NCBI RefSeq assembly: GCF_018128965.1
Contig: NZ_JAAEDH010000009.1
Span: 98,178-162,177 of the forward strand
From: Plastoroseomonas arctica
GTDB lineage: Bacteria > Pseudomonadota > Alphaproteobacteria > Acetobacterales > Acetobacteraceae
Direction of reading: 5' to 3'
Length of the DNA: 64,000 nt
Shown here: piece by piece, positions 1-9,025 of the stretch
Numbering within the stretch: position 1 is the stretch's first letter
Layout: every line of letters starts with the position of its first letter
The notes under the pieces: model-generated
The model's input: the letters and a program-made list of their open reading frames with translations, nothing else
Databases searched by the model: none
What the model was told of the DNA's origin: nothing
Program-made: the position numbers and the translations under genes

Positions 1-185
1 GCCTCCGGGCCGGGCATGTCCCAAGTGAAGAACAGCAGGATGGCGCCCACCGCCAAAGCGCCCCAGACGCTCACGATGATGGTCATGCCGACCCAGCGCC
101 AGGGGCGCTTCGGCGCGACGCGCGGCACATCCCTGGTTCGGCGTCCCGCCGCGACTCGGCCCATGCGCGACGCTAAAAGCCTCAT
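1..185 (-). CDS. N-terminus of a probable class A penicillin-binding protein (partial)
   Basis: Only the first ~60 residues are in the window; the rest lies left of base 1. They show a basic, Arg-rich cytoplasmic tail, one hydrophobic segment (roughly residues 33-52, VGMTIIVSVWGALAVGAILLF) and then a short acidic/proline stretch (FTWDMPGPEA). That is the usual start of bifunctional PBP1A-type transglycosylase/transpeptidases, which polymerise peptidoglycan from the inner membrane. No catalytic motif is visible, so the family call rests only on this N-terminal pattern. Two in-frame ATGs (185 and 164) are possible and neither has a clear ribosome binding site. Another single-anchor membrane protein cannot be excluded. 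Confidence 0.45.
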   Translation of the reverse strand, partial: MRLLASRMGRVAAGRRTRDVPRVAPKRPWRWVGMTIIVSVWGALAVGAILLFFTWDMPGPE

Positions 186-266
186 CCAGATTTCGCTAGC
201 AATGCCTCGCGCGATCGTGGCCAGTTCGCGACCACCCGATTGCGATTCGATGCAGGATTCCACGCC

Positions 267-647
267 ATGCCGCTGCCGACGATGATCCGATGCTGCGGGC
301 TGGCGCTCGGTGTCCTGCTGGCGGGCGAGGCCGCGGCACAGGCGCCGCCGTTCCCGGCAGAACCCGCGCTGCGCTGCCTCGAGGGGCAGAACCCGGGCTT
401 CGTCACCGCCGCCGGCCAGAGCGCAAATGGCGCCTTGCTGTTCGTCCGGCACCTGCCCGATGGCCGCCGCAGCCTGTGCGAGACCAACGGCGCGAGCTTT
501 ACCCGCACCAGCGTCAGCTACGCTGAATATCCTCCGAACGCGGAGGACCCGGCACTGTCGCTGCACCGCCGCTGCACCAACGCGACACCCCTGCTGGACG
601 CCTTCGAGCGCCCCTACGCCTGGTTCACCACGGTGCGCTGCAGCTAG
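267..647 (+). CDS. Small secreted protein with four mature cysteines
   Basis: A 126-residue protein. The N-terminus is a good Sec signal peptide (hydrophobic CGLALGVLLAGEAAAQ, likely cut after AAAQ), so the mature ~100 residues should be periplasmic or extracellular. The mature part has four cysteines (in ALRCLEG, SLCETN, RRCTN and the C-terminal VRCS), enough for two disulfides. The ATG at 267 was chosen because AGGA lies 9 bases upstream; an earlier in-frame ATG at 240 would place unrelated residues before the signal peptide. No family was recognised. It is divergent from the penicillin-binding protein and convergent with the PaiB-type gene, with only 25 bases between their stops. Confidence 0.6.
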   Translation: MPLPTMIRCCGLALGVLLAGEAAAQAPPFPAEPALRCLEGQNPGFVTAAGQSANGALLFVRHLPDGRRSLCETNGASFTRTSVSYAEYPPNAEDPALSLHRRCTNATPLLDAFERPYAWFTTVRCS

Positions 648-672
648 CCGGCGACCTCGCCCCGGCGGCGCG

Positions 673-1305
673 TCACTCCATCAGGCGCGCGAGGTCACGG
701 TCGCCGCCGTCGGCGCTGTCGGCCAGCCCGGTCTTCACCCCCGCCCGATCCTCGGCCGAGCGGTTCTGCGACAGCTTGCGCTTGCCCTCCAGCGCGGTGA
801 TGCGCAGCGCCACGCCGACGATGCCCTTCAACTGGCCGGCGATGAAGGGCTCCGGCGCATCGCCGACTGCCCAGGGCTCGGCCCGCGCCCCTTCATGCTG
901 GTCGGTCAGGCGGGAGACCACCGCGTGCAGGCGCGCGGCGTCGTGGTAGATCTCCGCATCGCATTCGGCGTGCACGGCCACGTAGTTCCAGGTCGGCACG
1001 ACCTTGCCGTGCTCGCGCTTGGAAGCGTAGTGCGCGGGGGAGACATAGGCGTCCGGCCCGGTGAAGATCACCAGCGCGCGGCTGGCGCGCACCAGGGCCT
1101 GCCAGTGCCCGTTCGCCTTCGCCACATGGCCGTGCAGCGTCCCGAGCGGGCCGTCTTCGGCATCGAGCATCAGCGGAAGATGCGTGACCCAGGGCATCGC
1201 CCCGTCGAGTGCCGCGCAGACCAGGATGGCGAGCCGCGCGTCGCGTATCACGGCGTGCAAGGTCGCGGGATCGGTCTCGCGAAAGGCGGGCGGGATGTAG
1301 AGCAT
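673..1305 (-). CDS. PaiB-type FMN-binding split-barrel protein
   Basis: 210 residues starting MLYIPPAFRETD, the hallmark start of the PaiB/FMN-binding negative regulator family. Other family features are visible: a PLMLD strand, a GTLHGHVAKAN motif, a PDAYVSPAHY segment and a PTWNYVAVH segment. PaiB of Bacillus is linked to repression of sporulation and protease genes; in proteobacteria most members are uncharacterised and probably flavin-binding cytosolic enzymes. The gene lies 41 bases after the CoA-transferase stop on the same strand, so it may be the last gene of that transcript. The ATG at 1305 is set by the conserved start; a longer in-frame extension has no family resemblance. Confidence 0.82.
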   Translation of the reverse strand: MLYIPPAFRETDPATLHAVIRDARLAILVCAALDGAMPWVTHLPLMLDAEDGPLGTLHGHVAKANGHWQALVRASRALVIFTGPDAYVSPAHYASKREHGKVVPTWNYVAVHAECDAEIYHDAARLHAVVSRLTDQHEGARAEPWAVGDAPEPFIAGQLKGIVGVALRITALEGKRKLSQNRSAEDRAGVKTGLADSADGGDRDLARLME

Positions 1306-1346
1306 CCGCCCAGCATGCCGGAAGCGCCCCGGCACGCAAGCACTTC

Positions 1347-2549
1347 TCAGATCACGCCGGCGTCCTGCAGCCGCGCAATCTCGGCCGCGTCGAGGCCCAG
1401 CCGCTCGCGATAGACGTGGTCGGCATGGGCGCCCTGGGACGGTCCCAGCCACTTGATCCCGCCCGGCGTGTCGGTCAGGCGCGGCACCACGTTCGGGACG
1501 GCGAGCACACCCACGCGCGGATCCTCGACGAAGGCGATGTTCCCCCGCGCCGCGTATTGCGGGTCGGCGAAGATTTCCTCGATGGAGTAGACCGGGCCGC
1601 AAGGCACCTCATGCGCTGCGCACAGGGCGAGGACCACGTCGCGGTCCATGGTGCCGGTCCAGGCGCCGACGGTCGCGTCCACGATCGCACGCTGCGCCTC
1701 GCGCTGCTGCACGGTGCCCCATTTTCCCTCGCCGGCGTGCTCGGGCGTTCCCATGGCCTCGGCGAGGCGGGCGTAGATCTTGTCCGAGGTGCAGGCGATG
1801 GCGATCCAGCGATTGTCCCTGGTCGGATAGTGGCTGTGGGGAACGACGTTGACGGTCCCCGGTCCCATGCGTTCGCGGACGTAGCCGTTGAGGTGGAAGG
1901 AGGGTGCCAATTCGTCGAGGATGCGAAAGATCGGCTCGTACAGGCCGATATCGACCACCTGGCCGCGCCCGGTCTGCTCGCGCGCCCGCATCGCGAGCAG
2001 CGCACCGAAGGCGCCGTACAGGCCGGCAAGGTAGTCGGGGATGGTGGCGGAGCCGGGGGTGACGGGCGGTCGGTCGGGGTAGCCGGCCAGGTAGGACAGG
2101 CCCCCGAAGGCGTTGCCGATGCGGCCGAAGCCGGGGCGGCCGCTATAGGGCCCGGTTTGCCCGTAGCCGGAGATGCGCACCATGATCAGGCGCGGATTGA
2201 CGGCGGAGAGCACGTCCCAGCCAAGGCCCCATTTCTCCATCGTCCCGGGCTGGAAGTTCTCGACGAGGATGTCGGCATCCGCGATCAGCTGCTTGAACAG
2301 CGCCGCACCGTCGGGCTTGCGCAGGTCGAGCGAGGCGATCTTCTTGTTCCGGCATTCCGACAGCCAGGGCAGCGTCTCGCCGCATTCGGTGACGGTACCG
2401 AACTTGCGCAGCGCGTCGCCCACGCCGGGCAGTTCCAGCTTGATCACGTCGGCGCCGAATTCCGCGAGCTGGGTGGTGGCGAACGGCCCGGCGAGGAAGG
2501 ACGAGACGTCGATCACCTTACAGCCGGCCATGGCTTCCACCTGCGTCAC
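1347..2549 (-). CDS. Family III (CaiB/BaiF-type) CoA-transferase
   Basis: 400 residues, normal for the family, which moves CoA between acyl-CoAs and carboxylic acids. The N-terminus has the typical VIDVSSFLAGPFATTQLAEFGADVIKLE pattern split over residues 12-39, followed by NKKIASLDL, LVENFQPG and GYGQTGPY. Asp172 (in TIPDYLAGLYGA) is at the position of the catalytic aspartate that forms the acyl anhydride in this family. The substrate cannot be told. The start is a GTG at 2549 that overlaps the preceding gene's TGA by four bases (GTGA), with AGGAGG seven bases upstream, so the two genes are translationally coupled. Confidence 0.88.
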   Translation of the reverse strand: MTQVEAMAGCKVIDVSSFLAGPFATTQLAEFGADVIKLELPGVGDALRKFGTVTECGETLPWLSECRNKKIASLDLRKPDGAALFKQLIADADILVENFQPGTMEKWGLGWDVLSAVNPRLIMVRISGYGQTGPYSGRPGFGRIGNAFGGLSYLAGYPDRPPVTPGSATIPDYLAGLYGAFGALLAMRAREQTGRGQVVDIGLYEPIFRILDELAPSFHLNGYVRERMGPGTVNVVPHSHYPTRDNRWIAIACTSDKIYARLAEAMGTPEHAGEGKWGTVQQREAQRAIVDATVGAWTGTMDRDVVLALCAAHEVPCGPVYSIEEIFADPQYAARGNIAFVEDPRVGVLAVPNVVPRLTDTPGGIKWLGPSQGAHADHVYRERLGLDAAEIARLQDAGVI

Positions 2550-2941
2550 AGCTTGCCCTCCTCGCCCAGAACCTGCTCGGCCATGCGCAGCGCATCGATC
2601 GCGGCGGGAAAGCCGCAATAGGCGACGGCATGGGTGAAGACCTCGCTGATCTCGGCGGCCGTGCAGCCATTGTTCAGCGCGGCGATGAGATGGATGCGGA
2701 GTTCGTGCGGGTGGTTGAGGGCGCAAAGCATGGCGAGCGTGATGAGGCTGCGCTGCTTGCGGTCGAGATTGGGGCGCGTCCAGAGGGTGGCGTAGGCCAT
2801 CTCCTCGGACAGCGCGCGGGTGGCGGCGTTGAAGGGGGTGGTCGTCTTGTCGCGGGCCTCTGTGTAGGGGGCGCCGAGGATCTCGCGCATTTCGGTTCGC
2901 CCGCGCGCGCGCAGTGCCGCGTGTGCCTGGTCTTCGTTCAT
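2546..2941 (-). CDS. Carboxymuconolactone decarboxylase family protein
   Basis: 131 residues. The middle and end match the 4-carboxymuconolactone decarboxylase/AhpD fold: LWTRPNLDRKQRSLITLAM, then ALNHPHELRIHLIAALNNG, then AEISEVFTHAVAYCGFPAA. In the protocatechuate pathway such enzymes decarboxylate 4-carboxymuconolactone. Here no other pca gene is nearby and the partner is a CoA-transferase, so a different substrate is likely. GGGAGG lies about six bases before the ATG. The gene begins 48 bases after the rlmN stop on the same strand, so it may be read from the same transcript as rlmN. Confidence 0.82.
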   Translation of the reverse strand: MNEDQAHAALRARGRTEMREILGAPYTEARDKTTTPFNAATRALSEEMAYATLWTRPNLDRKQRSLITLAMLCALNHPHELRIHLIAALNNGCTAAEISEVFTHAVAYCGFPAAIDALRMAEQVLGEEGKL

Positions 2942-2989
2942 GGTGGCCTCCCTTTGCAGGAGGATGAAAGCCCGTTGTGGTCGCGGGTG

Positions 2990-4162
2990 CTAGGGCTTGG
3001 CCGCTGTCGGGCGCACCCGCTCGCTCTCGGTCTTGAGTTGCCCGCAGGCGGCCAGGATGTCGCGCCCGCGCGGCCGGCGGATCGGGCTTGCGTAGCCGGC
3101 CTCCTGCAGAATGGTGGCGAAGCGGCGGATGGCGTCCGGTGTGCTGGTCAGATAGGGGCTGCCGGGCCAGGGGTTAAACGGGATCAGGTTCACCTTGGCG
3201 GGCATGCCGGCGATCAGGCGCACCAGCTCGCGCGCTTCGGCCTCGCTGTCGTTCACGCCGCGCAGCATCACGTATTCGAAGGTGATGCGCCGTGCGTTCG
3301 TCGCGCCGGGGTAGCGGCGGCAGGCGGCGAGAAGTTCCTCGATGGGGTATTTGCGGTTGAGCGGCACGATCTCGTCGCGCAGCTCGTTGGTCACGGCGTG
3401 CAGGCTGACGGCCAGCCCCACGCCGAGTTCCGCCCCGCAGCGGTCCATCATCGGCACGACGCCGGAGGTGGAGAGCATGATGCGCCGGCGCGAGAGGCCG
3501 ATGCCCTCATGGTCCATGATGATGCGCAGCGCCTTGGCGGTGTTCTCGTAATTGTAGAGCGGCTCGCCCATGCCCATCACGACGATGTTGGACAAATGCC
3601 GCGCGGTGCCGTCCTTCGGGCTCGGCCATTCGCCGTAGCTGTCGCGCGCGGCCATGAACTGGCCCACGATCTCCGCCGCGCCGAGGTTGCGGACCAGCGC
3701 CTGGGTGCCGGTGTGGCAGAACCGGCAGGACAGCGTGCAGCCGACCTGGGTCGAGATGCATACGGCGCCGCGGTCTTCATCGAGGCTGGGGATGTAGACG
3801 GTCTCGGCCTGCTGGCCGTCGCGGAACTTTAGGAGCCATTTGCGGGTGCCGTCGTCGGAGGTCTGCTCGGTGGAGACCTGCGGGCGGCCGACCACGAAGC
3901 GCTCGGCGAAGACCGCCTGCATCGGCTTGGCTATGGTGTGCATCGCCGCGAAATCGGTCACGCCCTGGTGGTAGATCCAATGCCAGAGCTGCTTGGCGCG
4001 GAACGGCTTCTCACCCACCGCGACCATCTCGGCGGCGAGTTCCTCGCGCGAGAGGCCCACGAGCTCGCGCCTGCCATCGGCGGTCTCGGCGGGCGGCGGG
4101 GCGAAGCGGGCGGATTTGGCCAGGATGCGGGCGCGTTCGGCCTCGTCGAGGAGCGCGTTCAT
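2990..4162 (-). CDS. rlmN: 23S rRNA / tRNA adenine-C2 methyltransferase RlmN
   Basis: 390 residues, a radical-SAM enzyme that methylates C2 of A2503 in 23S rRNA (and A37 of some tRNAs). The CxxxCxxC iron-sulfur motif is C142-C146-C149 in QVGCTLSCRFCHTG. Other family landmarks are present: FRAKQLWHWIY, the VVMGMGEPLYNY motif, SLHAV, FEYVMLRGVND and a C-terminal DILAACGQL whose cysteine corresponds to the methyl-carrying residue. The ATG at 4162 overlaps the TGA of the upstream IalB-type gene by four bases (ATGA), which fixes the start; a longer in-frame reading begins with an unrelated MPGGAA. Confidence 0.95.
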   Translation of the reverse strand: MNALLDEAERARILAKSARFAPPPAETADGRRELVGLSREELAAEMVAVGEKPFRAKQLWHWIYHQGVTDFAAMHTIAKPMQAVFAERFVVGRPQVSTEQTSDDGTRKWLLKFRDGQQAETVYIPSLDEDRGAVCISTQVGCTLSCRFCHTGTQALVRNLGAAEIVGQFMAARDSYGEWPSPKDGTARHLSNIVVMGMGEPLYNYENTAKALRIIMDHEGIGLSRRRIMLSTSGVVPMMDRCGAELGVGLAVSLHAVTNELRDEIVPLNRKYPIEELLAACRRYPGATNARRITFEYVMLRGVNDSEAEARELVRLIAGMPAKVNLIPFNPWPGSPYLTSTPDAIRRFATILQEAGYASPIRRPRGRDILAACGQLKTESERVRPTAAKP

Positions 4163-4662
4163 CGCCGCGCCGCCGGGCATTCGCGGCTGATGGCGTCGTA
4201 GGCGGCGGAGAAGCCAGCGAGCGGGAAGACGTCGCTCACCTGGCCACGGCCGGAGGCGGCGGGACCGCGCGCTGCGGCCTCTCGCCCGTTGCGGAACGCG
4301 GCGACGGCGGCGCGGCCGTCACGGGCGAAGGCGCTGTCGGCGGCCGTATAGAAGCGCAGCGGCGTGTCGCCGATCGTCACGGTGGCTTCGGCGTTGCGCG
4401 GATAGGCGTAGCCGGCGCGCAGTGCGACCTGGTCGCGCGAGCCGGGCCGGTGCGTCACCAGCAGCAGCACGCCGGCGCGTTGCGGGTCAGACCGCGACGC
4501 GCGGGCGAACGCGTAGCAAACCTTCTGGCCGCGCTCCTGGTGCACGGCGGCCGTCCAGTCCTGAAAATTGCCCAGCCGGCGCGGCTGGGCCGCCGTCTGC
4601 GCCAGGACGGGCCACGCCAGCAATGCCCCGCAAAGGGCCAGGATTCCGATAGGCTTCTGCAT
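4159..4662 (-). CDS. Invasion-associated locus B (IalB) family secreted protein
   Basis: 167 residues. A Sec signal peptide (MQKPIGILALCGALLAWPVLAQ, cut near residue 22) precedes a mature domain opening with GNFQDWTAAVHQERGQKVCYAFARAS, which matches the IalB family (a DW near the start, then a cysteine strand). A second cysteine near the C-terminus (SRECPAA) could pair with it. In Bartonella IalB is an outer-membrane/secreted protein linked to erythrocyte entry; in free-living alphaproteobacteria the function is unknown and no virulence role follows. It is the first gene of the rlmN transcript and is divergent from the methyltransferase at 4748. Confidence 0.75.
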   Translation of the reverse strand: MQKPIGILALCGALLAWPVLAQTAAQPRRLGNFQDWTAAVHQERGQKVCYAFARASRSDPQRAGVLLLVTHRPGSRDQVALRAGYAYPRNAEATVTIGDTPLRFYTAADSAFARDGRAAVAAFRNGREAAARGPAASGRGQVSDVFPLAGFSAAYDAISRECPAARR

Positions 4663-4747
4663 GATGCGCCCTTGATAGGAGGCCTGCCGGCGCGCGGCAA
4701 CCACGCAGGCCCCTTGCATCCGCCCCCCGGGCATTCGAGACAGCACC

Positions 4748-5989
4748 ATGACCGACGCCGCCGATGCCGCGCTCCGCGACCAGTACGAGGCCTTCCCATA
4801 TCCCGCGCGTGACCCGCGCGAGGAGGGCAAGCGCCTGATCATCGGCAGCCCCAGCCACCTGGCCGAGGTCGACCATTGGGTGTTCGGCGCCCGCCGCCCG
4901 CGCAGCACGCCATTCCGCGCCCTGATGGCGGGTGGCGGCAGCGGCGACGGCACGATCATGCTGGCGACGCAGCTCAGCCGCGCCGGGCGGCCTGGTCAGG
5001 TAACCTGGCTCGACCGGTCGGAAGCCGCGCGCAAGGTGGCCATGGCGCGCGCCGAGCTGCGCGGGCTGACCAATGTGGTTTTCGAAACCGGCTCCCTGCT
5101 CGACCTGCCTAGTCTCGGCCTGGATCCCTTCGACTACATCGATTGCTGTGGCGTGCTGCACCACCTGCCGGACCCGTCGGCGGGGCTCAAAGCCCTGGCC
5201 GGCGCGCTGACGCCCGGTGGTGGCATCGGGCTGATGGTCTATGCCCCGCATGGGCGAACCGGCGTCTACATGCTGCAGGATGCGCTGCGCACGCTTGCAC
5301 CGGCCTCCGAGGCGCCCGCCACAAGGGTCGAGATCGCGAAGCGCCTGTGGAAGCAGGCGCCGGACACCGCCTGGCTGCGCAAGAATCCCTGGATCACTGA
5401 CCATACCGAGGGCGGCGATGCCGGCCTCTACGACCTGCTGCTCAACCCGCGCGACGTCGCCTTCACGGTGCCGGCGCTTGTCGGCCTGATCGAGGCTGCC
5501 GGGCTGCGGCTGCGCACCCTGGTGGAGCCAATCCGCTACGACCCGGCGCTGTACCTGCCGGACCCAAAGCTGCGGGCGCGGCTGGCGGAGCTGGGGCCGG
5601 TCGAGCGCGCGGCCGTGGCCGAGGCGGTGTGCGGGAACATGGGCATCCACATCGCCTACTGCACCCGCGCGGAGGACACGCCCGCCTTGCCGGACTGGGC
5701 GGATGCCGGGGCCATCCCGACGCTGCGGGAGCTCGAGGGTGCTGCCATCGCCAAGGGCATCCGCGCCGACGGCACCCTGCCCGTGGCCTTCGACGGGCTG
5801 CGCGTCGCGCTGCCGATGCCGCGCCTGGCAGGCGCCATCCTCCAGCGCATCGATGGGAAGGCAAGCATCGGCGAGATCGCCGACGCGCTCGCCGCCAACG
5901 GCATTGCCCGCGACGCCTTCGCGCGCGACTTCGCCGCGTTGGTCGCCCAGCTCGAGGGCCTGAACCGCCTGCTCATCGCCGCGCCCTGA
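4748..5989 (+). CDS. Class I SAM-dependent methyltransferase with C-terminal helical domain
   Basis: 413 residues. The N-terminus has the [13 protein letters not shown] pattern found in a family of uncharacterised methyltransferases. SAM-binding motif I is [12 protein letters not shown] (about residues 58-69), followed by [13 protein letters not shown] and the [15 protein letters not shown] motif. After residue ~310 comes a separate region ending in [19 protein letters not shown], which resembles a small winged-helix/PqqD-like module. The substrate is not predictable. It is divergent from the IalB-type gene with 85 bases between starts, and thiS follows 62 bases after its stop, so thiSG may be co-transcribed with it. 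Confidence 0.75.
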   Translation: MTDAADAALRDQYEAFPYPARDPREEGKRLIIGSPSHLAEVDHWVFGARRPRSTPFRALMAGGGSGDGTIMLATQLSRAGRPGQVTWLDRSEAARKVAMARAELRGLTNVVFETGSLLDLPSLGLDPFDYIDCCGVLHHLPDPSAGLKALAGALTPGGGIGLMVYAPHGRTGVYMLQDALRTLAPASEAPATRVEIAKRLWKQAPDTAWLRKNPWITDHTEGGDAGLYDLLLNPRDVAFTVPALVGLIEAAGLRLRTLVEPIRYDPALYLPDPKLRARLAELGPVERAAVAEAVCGNMGIHIAYCTRAEDTPALPDWADAGAIPTLRELEGAAIAKGIRADGTLPVAFDGLRVALPMPRLAGAILQRIDGKASIGEIADALAANGIARDAFARDFAALVAQLEGLNRLLIAAP

Positions 5990-6051
5990 GCAGCCCTGCC
6001 CCGACGCGACCCGCCTTGCGACGCACCCGCGCGAGCGCCATGTTCAGCCAC

Positions 6052-6264
6052 ATGGGACAGACAATCCAGATCGCGATCAACGGCGAGGCGCGCGGCGTTC
6101 CGCCCGGTGCCACCGTTGCCGCTCTGCTGGCGACCCTGGGGCTCGACACGCGCAAGGTCGCGGTCGAGCGCAACGCCGAGATCGTGCCGCGCTCCACCTA
6201 TGCCAGCCAGGCGCTGAGCGCTGGCGACCAGCTCGAGATCGTTCACTTCATCGGCGGTGGCTGA
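6052..6264 (+). CDS. thiS: Sulfur carrier protein ThiS
   Basis: A 70-residue ubiquitin-like protein. It has the usual features: N-terminal [10 protein letters not shown], the [16 protein letters not shown] turn, [13 protein letters not shown], and the C-terminal [12 protein letters not shown] whose terminal Gly-Gly is adenylated and thiocarboxylated to deliver sulfur to ThiG for the thiazole ring of thiamine. The start is uncertain: ATG at 6052 (MGQ) or ATG at 6040 (MFSH); neither has a strong ribosome binding site. Three bases separate its stop from the thiG start. No TPP riboswitch was recognised upstream. Confidence 0.88.
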   Translation: MGQTIQIAINGEARGVPPGATVAALLATLGLDTRKVAVERNAEIVPRSTYASQALSAGDQLEIVHFIGGG

Positions 6265-6267
6265 GCC

Positions 6268-7062
6268 ATGGACCAGATGCAGAACACCGTGCCGGACATG
6301 TGGGAGGTGGCCGGGCGCCGCTTCACCTCCCGCCTGATCGTCGGCACCGGCCGCTACAAGGACCTGCCCGAGACGGCGGCCGCCATCGAGGCCTCGGGCG
6401 CGGAGATCGTGACTGTCGCGGTCCGGCGGGTGAACCTCTCCGACCCCGACGCGCCCATGCTGCAGGACTATGTGCCCCCCAACCGCTACACCTATTTGCC
6501 CAACACCGCCGGCTGCCACACCGCGTCCGACGCCGTGCGCACCCTGCGCCTCGCGCGCGAGGCCGGCGGGTGGAACCTGGTGAAGCTGGAGGTGCTCGGC
6601 CCGCCGCCCTTCCTGTACCCGGACATGCCCGGAACCTTCGAAGCCGCCGAAGCCCTGATCAAGGATGGCTTCGAGGTGATGGTCTATTGCGCCGACGACC
6701 CGCTGGCCGCGAAGCGGCTGGAGGAGATGGGCTGCGTCGCCATCATGCCGCTCGGCGCCCCGATTGGCTCCGGTCTCGGGGTTGTGAACCCCTACATGAT
6801 CGGCGCGATTATCGAGCACGCGAAGGTGCCCGTCCTGGTCGATGCCGGGGTGGGCACGGCGTCGGACGCGGCTTACGCGATGGAGCTGGGCTGCGACGCG
6901 GTGCTGATGAACTCCGCCATCGCCCATGCGCAGAACCCGGTGCTCATGGCGCGCGCCATGAAGTCGGCGGTCGAGGGCGGCCGCCTCGCGCATCTCGCCG
7001 GCCGGATGCCGCGGCGGACGACGGCGGACCCCTCCTCGCCCCTTGCAGGGCTGATCCGCTGA
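6268..7062 (+). CDS. thiG: Thiazole synthase ThiG
   Basis: 264 residues, the expected length. It condenses 1-deoxy-xylulose-5-phosphate, dehydroglycine and ThiS-thiocarboxylate sulfur into the thiamine thiazole. Visible landmarks are [31 protein letters not shown], the Schiff-base lysine K106 in NLVKLEVLG, and the phosphate-binding loops [12 protein letters not shown] and [13 protein letters not shown]. It is coupled to thiS. The other thiazole-branch genes (thiO/thiH, thiF, thiE) are not in the window. The few bases after its stop lead directly into the antiporter gene. Confidence 0.95.
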   Translation: MDQMQNTVPDMWEVAGRRFTSRLIVGTGRYKDLPETAAAIEASGAEIVTVAVRRVNLSDPDAPMLQDYVPPNRYTYLPNTAGCHTASDAVRTLRLAREAGGWNLVKLEVLGPPPFLYPDMPGTFEAAEALIKDGFEVMVYCADDPLAAKRLEEMGCVAIMPLGAPIGSGLGVVNPYMIGAIIEHAKVPVLVDAGVGTASDAAYAMELGCDAVLMNSAIAHAQNPVLMARAMKSAVEGGRLAHLAGRMPRRTTADPSSPLAGLIR

Positions 7063-7099
7063 CCGCATAGGGTGTCGGCTCCGCCACGGGAGCCGCGCC

Positions 7100-8797
7100 T
7101 TGCCTGACCATCAGACACCGCTGATCGCCACTATCGCCGTCGGGCTGATGCTCGCCTTCCTGTTCGGGCGCGTCGCTCACCGGGTGAAGCTGTCTCCCCT
7201 GGTCGGCTACCTGCTGGCCGGCGTCGCGATCGGCCCCTACACGCCCGGCTTCGTGGCCGATGCGAGCCTCGCGGGCGAATTGGCCGAGATCGGCGTCATC
7301 CTGCTGATGTTCGCCGTGGGGCTGCACTTCTCGCCGCGCGAGCTGCTCGCGGTGAAGGGCATCGCGATTCCCGGGGCGCTGGTGCAGATCGCGGCGGCGA
7401 CCTTGCTGGGCATGGGGCTGGCCTGGCTGTTCGGCTGGGGGATCGGGGCAGGAATCGTGTTCGGCCTGGCCTTGTCCGTCGCGTCCACCGTGGTGCTGCT
7501 GCGTGCCCTGCAGGACAAGCGCATCGCCGAGACCGCACGCGGGCATATCGCGATCGGCTGGCTGATCGTCGAGGATATCGCGATGGTCCTCGCCCTGGTG
7601 CTGCTGCCCGCCTTCGCCGGCGCCTCGGCGGGCGGGGCGGCCTTCGGCGACATCGCGCTGACGGTCGCCATCACGCTCGCCAAGGTCGCCGCCTTCATGG
7701 CGCTGATGATGCTGGCCGGGCGTCGGGTCATCCCCTGGATCATGCATGACGCCGCCCATACCGGCTCGCGCGAGCTGTTCCGGCTCGCGGTCTATGCGGT
7801 GGCATTGGGTGTGGCGTTCGGCGCGGCCAAGCTGTTCGGCGTGTCCTTCGCGCTCGGCGCCTTCTTCGCGGGGATGGTGATGGGGGAGTCGCGCCTCAGC
7901 CAGCGCGCGGCGGAGGAGGCGTTGCCGCTGCGAGACGCCTTCGCGGTGCTGTTCTTCGTCTCGGTGGGGATGTTGTTCGACCCCTCCATCATGATCCGCG
8001 CGCCGTTGGCGGTGGGGGCGACGGTCGCGATCATCGTGGTGGGCAAGTCGGCGGCGGCTTATGGCATCACGCGTGCGCTCGGGCATCCGCATGGGACGGC
8101 GCTGACCATTTCGGCCTCGCTCGCGCAGATCGGGGAGTTTTCCTTCATTCTGGCGGGGTTGGGCGTGGCGCTGGGGGTGCTGCCGACCGAGGCGCGCGAC
8201 CTGATCCTGGCCGGTGCGATCCTGTCGATCCTGCTCAACCCATTCATCTTTGCCGCCGCCGAGCGGATGCGCAGCGCCTCGGCACCCATCGCCTTGCCGA
8301 CGCCGGCCTCACCGGCCCCGCCGGCGACGCCCGAGCCCGACCCCGAGGCGGAAGCGCCTGGCGGCCCACCGCCGGCGACCCTGCTCGATGGCCACACGGT
8401 GCTCGTGGGTCACGGCCGCATTGGCGCGATCGTCGCCGCGGGGCTGCGCCGGCATGGCCGCGCGCCACTGGTGTTCGACGAATCTGAGGATGCACTGGCC
8501 GCCGCGCGCGCAGCCGGCCTGGTCACCATCGCCGGCAATGCGGCGAACCCGGATATCCTCGCCGCCGGACGCCTGGGGGCGGCGGTCGCGCTCTACGTCA
8601 CCATCGCCGACCCGTTCGAGGCCGGGCAGGTGGTGGAACAGGCGCGCGCGGCGAATGCCGGGCTGCCGATCATCGCACTCGCCGCGCAGGATGCGGCCAT
8701 CGCGCATCTGGACGGTCTGGGAGCCACCCGGGTGGTGATGGGCGAGGATGAGATCGCCGAGGCAATGCTTGCGGCGGGACAGCCGGCGGCGGCGTAG
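7100..8797 (+). CDS. YbaL/Kef-type CPA2 cation:proton antiporter with TrkA-N domain
   Basis: 565 residues. The first ~380 are a multi-span CPA2 monovalent cation/proton antiporter domain (SPLVGYLLAGVAIGP, LLMFAVGLHFS, LALSVASTVVLLRAL, and the CPA2 pattern ISASLAQIGEFSFILA). After a Pro/Ala linker (about 390-425) comes a Rossmann TrkA-N nucleotide-binding domain (VLVGHGRIGAIVA, a GxGxxG loop) that usually gates transport. The combination matches YbaL/KefB. The start is a TTG at 7100 with GGGAG seven bases upstream; the next in-frame ATG would cut into the first conserved helix. A large inverted repeat follows the stop. Confidence 0.85.
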   Translation: MPDHQTPLIATIAVGLMLAFLFGRVAHRVKLSPLVGYLLAGVAIGPYTPGFVADASLAGELAEIGVILLMFAVGLHFSPRELLAVKGIAIPGALVQIAAATLLGMGLAWLFGWGIGAGIVFGLALSVASTVVLLRALQDKRIAETARGHIAIGWLIVEDIAMVLALVLLPAFAGASAGGAAFGDIALTVAITLAKVAAFMALMMLAGRRVIPWIMHDAAHTGSRELFRLAVYAVALGVAFGAAKLFGVSFALGAFFAGMVMGESRLSQRAAEEALPLRDAFAVLFFVSVGMLFDPSIMIRAPLAVGATVAIIVVGKSAAAYGITRALGHPHGTALTISASLAQIGEFSFILAGLGVALGVLPTEARDLILAGAILSILLNPFIFAAAERMRSASAPIALPTPASPAPPATPEPDPEAEAPGGPPPATLLDGHTVLVGHGRIGAIVAAGLRRHGRAPLVFDESEDALAAARAAGLVTIAGNAANPDILAAGRLGAAVALYVTIADPFEAGQVVEQARAANAGLPIIALAAQDAAIAHLDGLGATRVVMGEDEIAEAMLAAGQPAAA

Positions 8798-8834
8798 CGC
8801 TGGTCTTTGGCCTGCCTCGACCGCTGATGATCCG

Positions 8835-8910
8835 CCGGGCGCGGGCCCGGTTCAAGGGCAAGCGGGCTTCGCCCGCGCCGGCGGCGCCCTTGAGCCGGCC
8901 CCGCGCCCGG
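8835..8910. repeat. Long nested inverted repeat between convergent genes
   Basis: Two 25-base arms (8835-8859 and 8886-8910) match at 23 of 25 positions in inverted orientation. Nested in the loop is a second perfect stem, GCGGGC-TTC-GCCCGC (8862-8876). It lies between the stops of the antiporter gene (plus) and dctM (minus), so a bidirectional terminator is plausible, although no T-tract follows. The size and nested shape also resemble a dispersed palindromic element. Confidence 0.6.
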
Positions 8911-9025
8911 CAGAAGCGCTGTGATCGAGAAATGCCGCGTTGTTCAGGCCTGTCCCAATCTTCGACACCGAGCCCTCGTTCTGGCCGGTGGGCGCAGCAT
9001 CATGGGACGAAGGCGGCACACCCCG

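Noticed and set aside
1209..2621. 470-codon plus-strand frame over the CoA-transferase gene
   Set aside because: The minus-strand product is a clear family III CoA-transferase with a coupled start; the plus product is low-complexity.
5990..6051. TPP riboswitch before thiSG
   Set aside because: The gap is only about 60 bases and lacks the conserved CUGAGA-type core.
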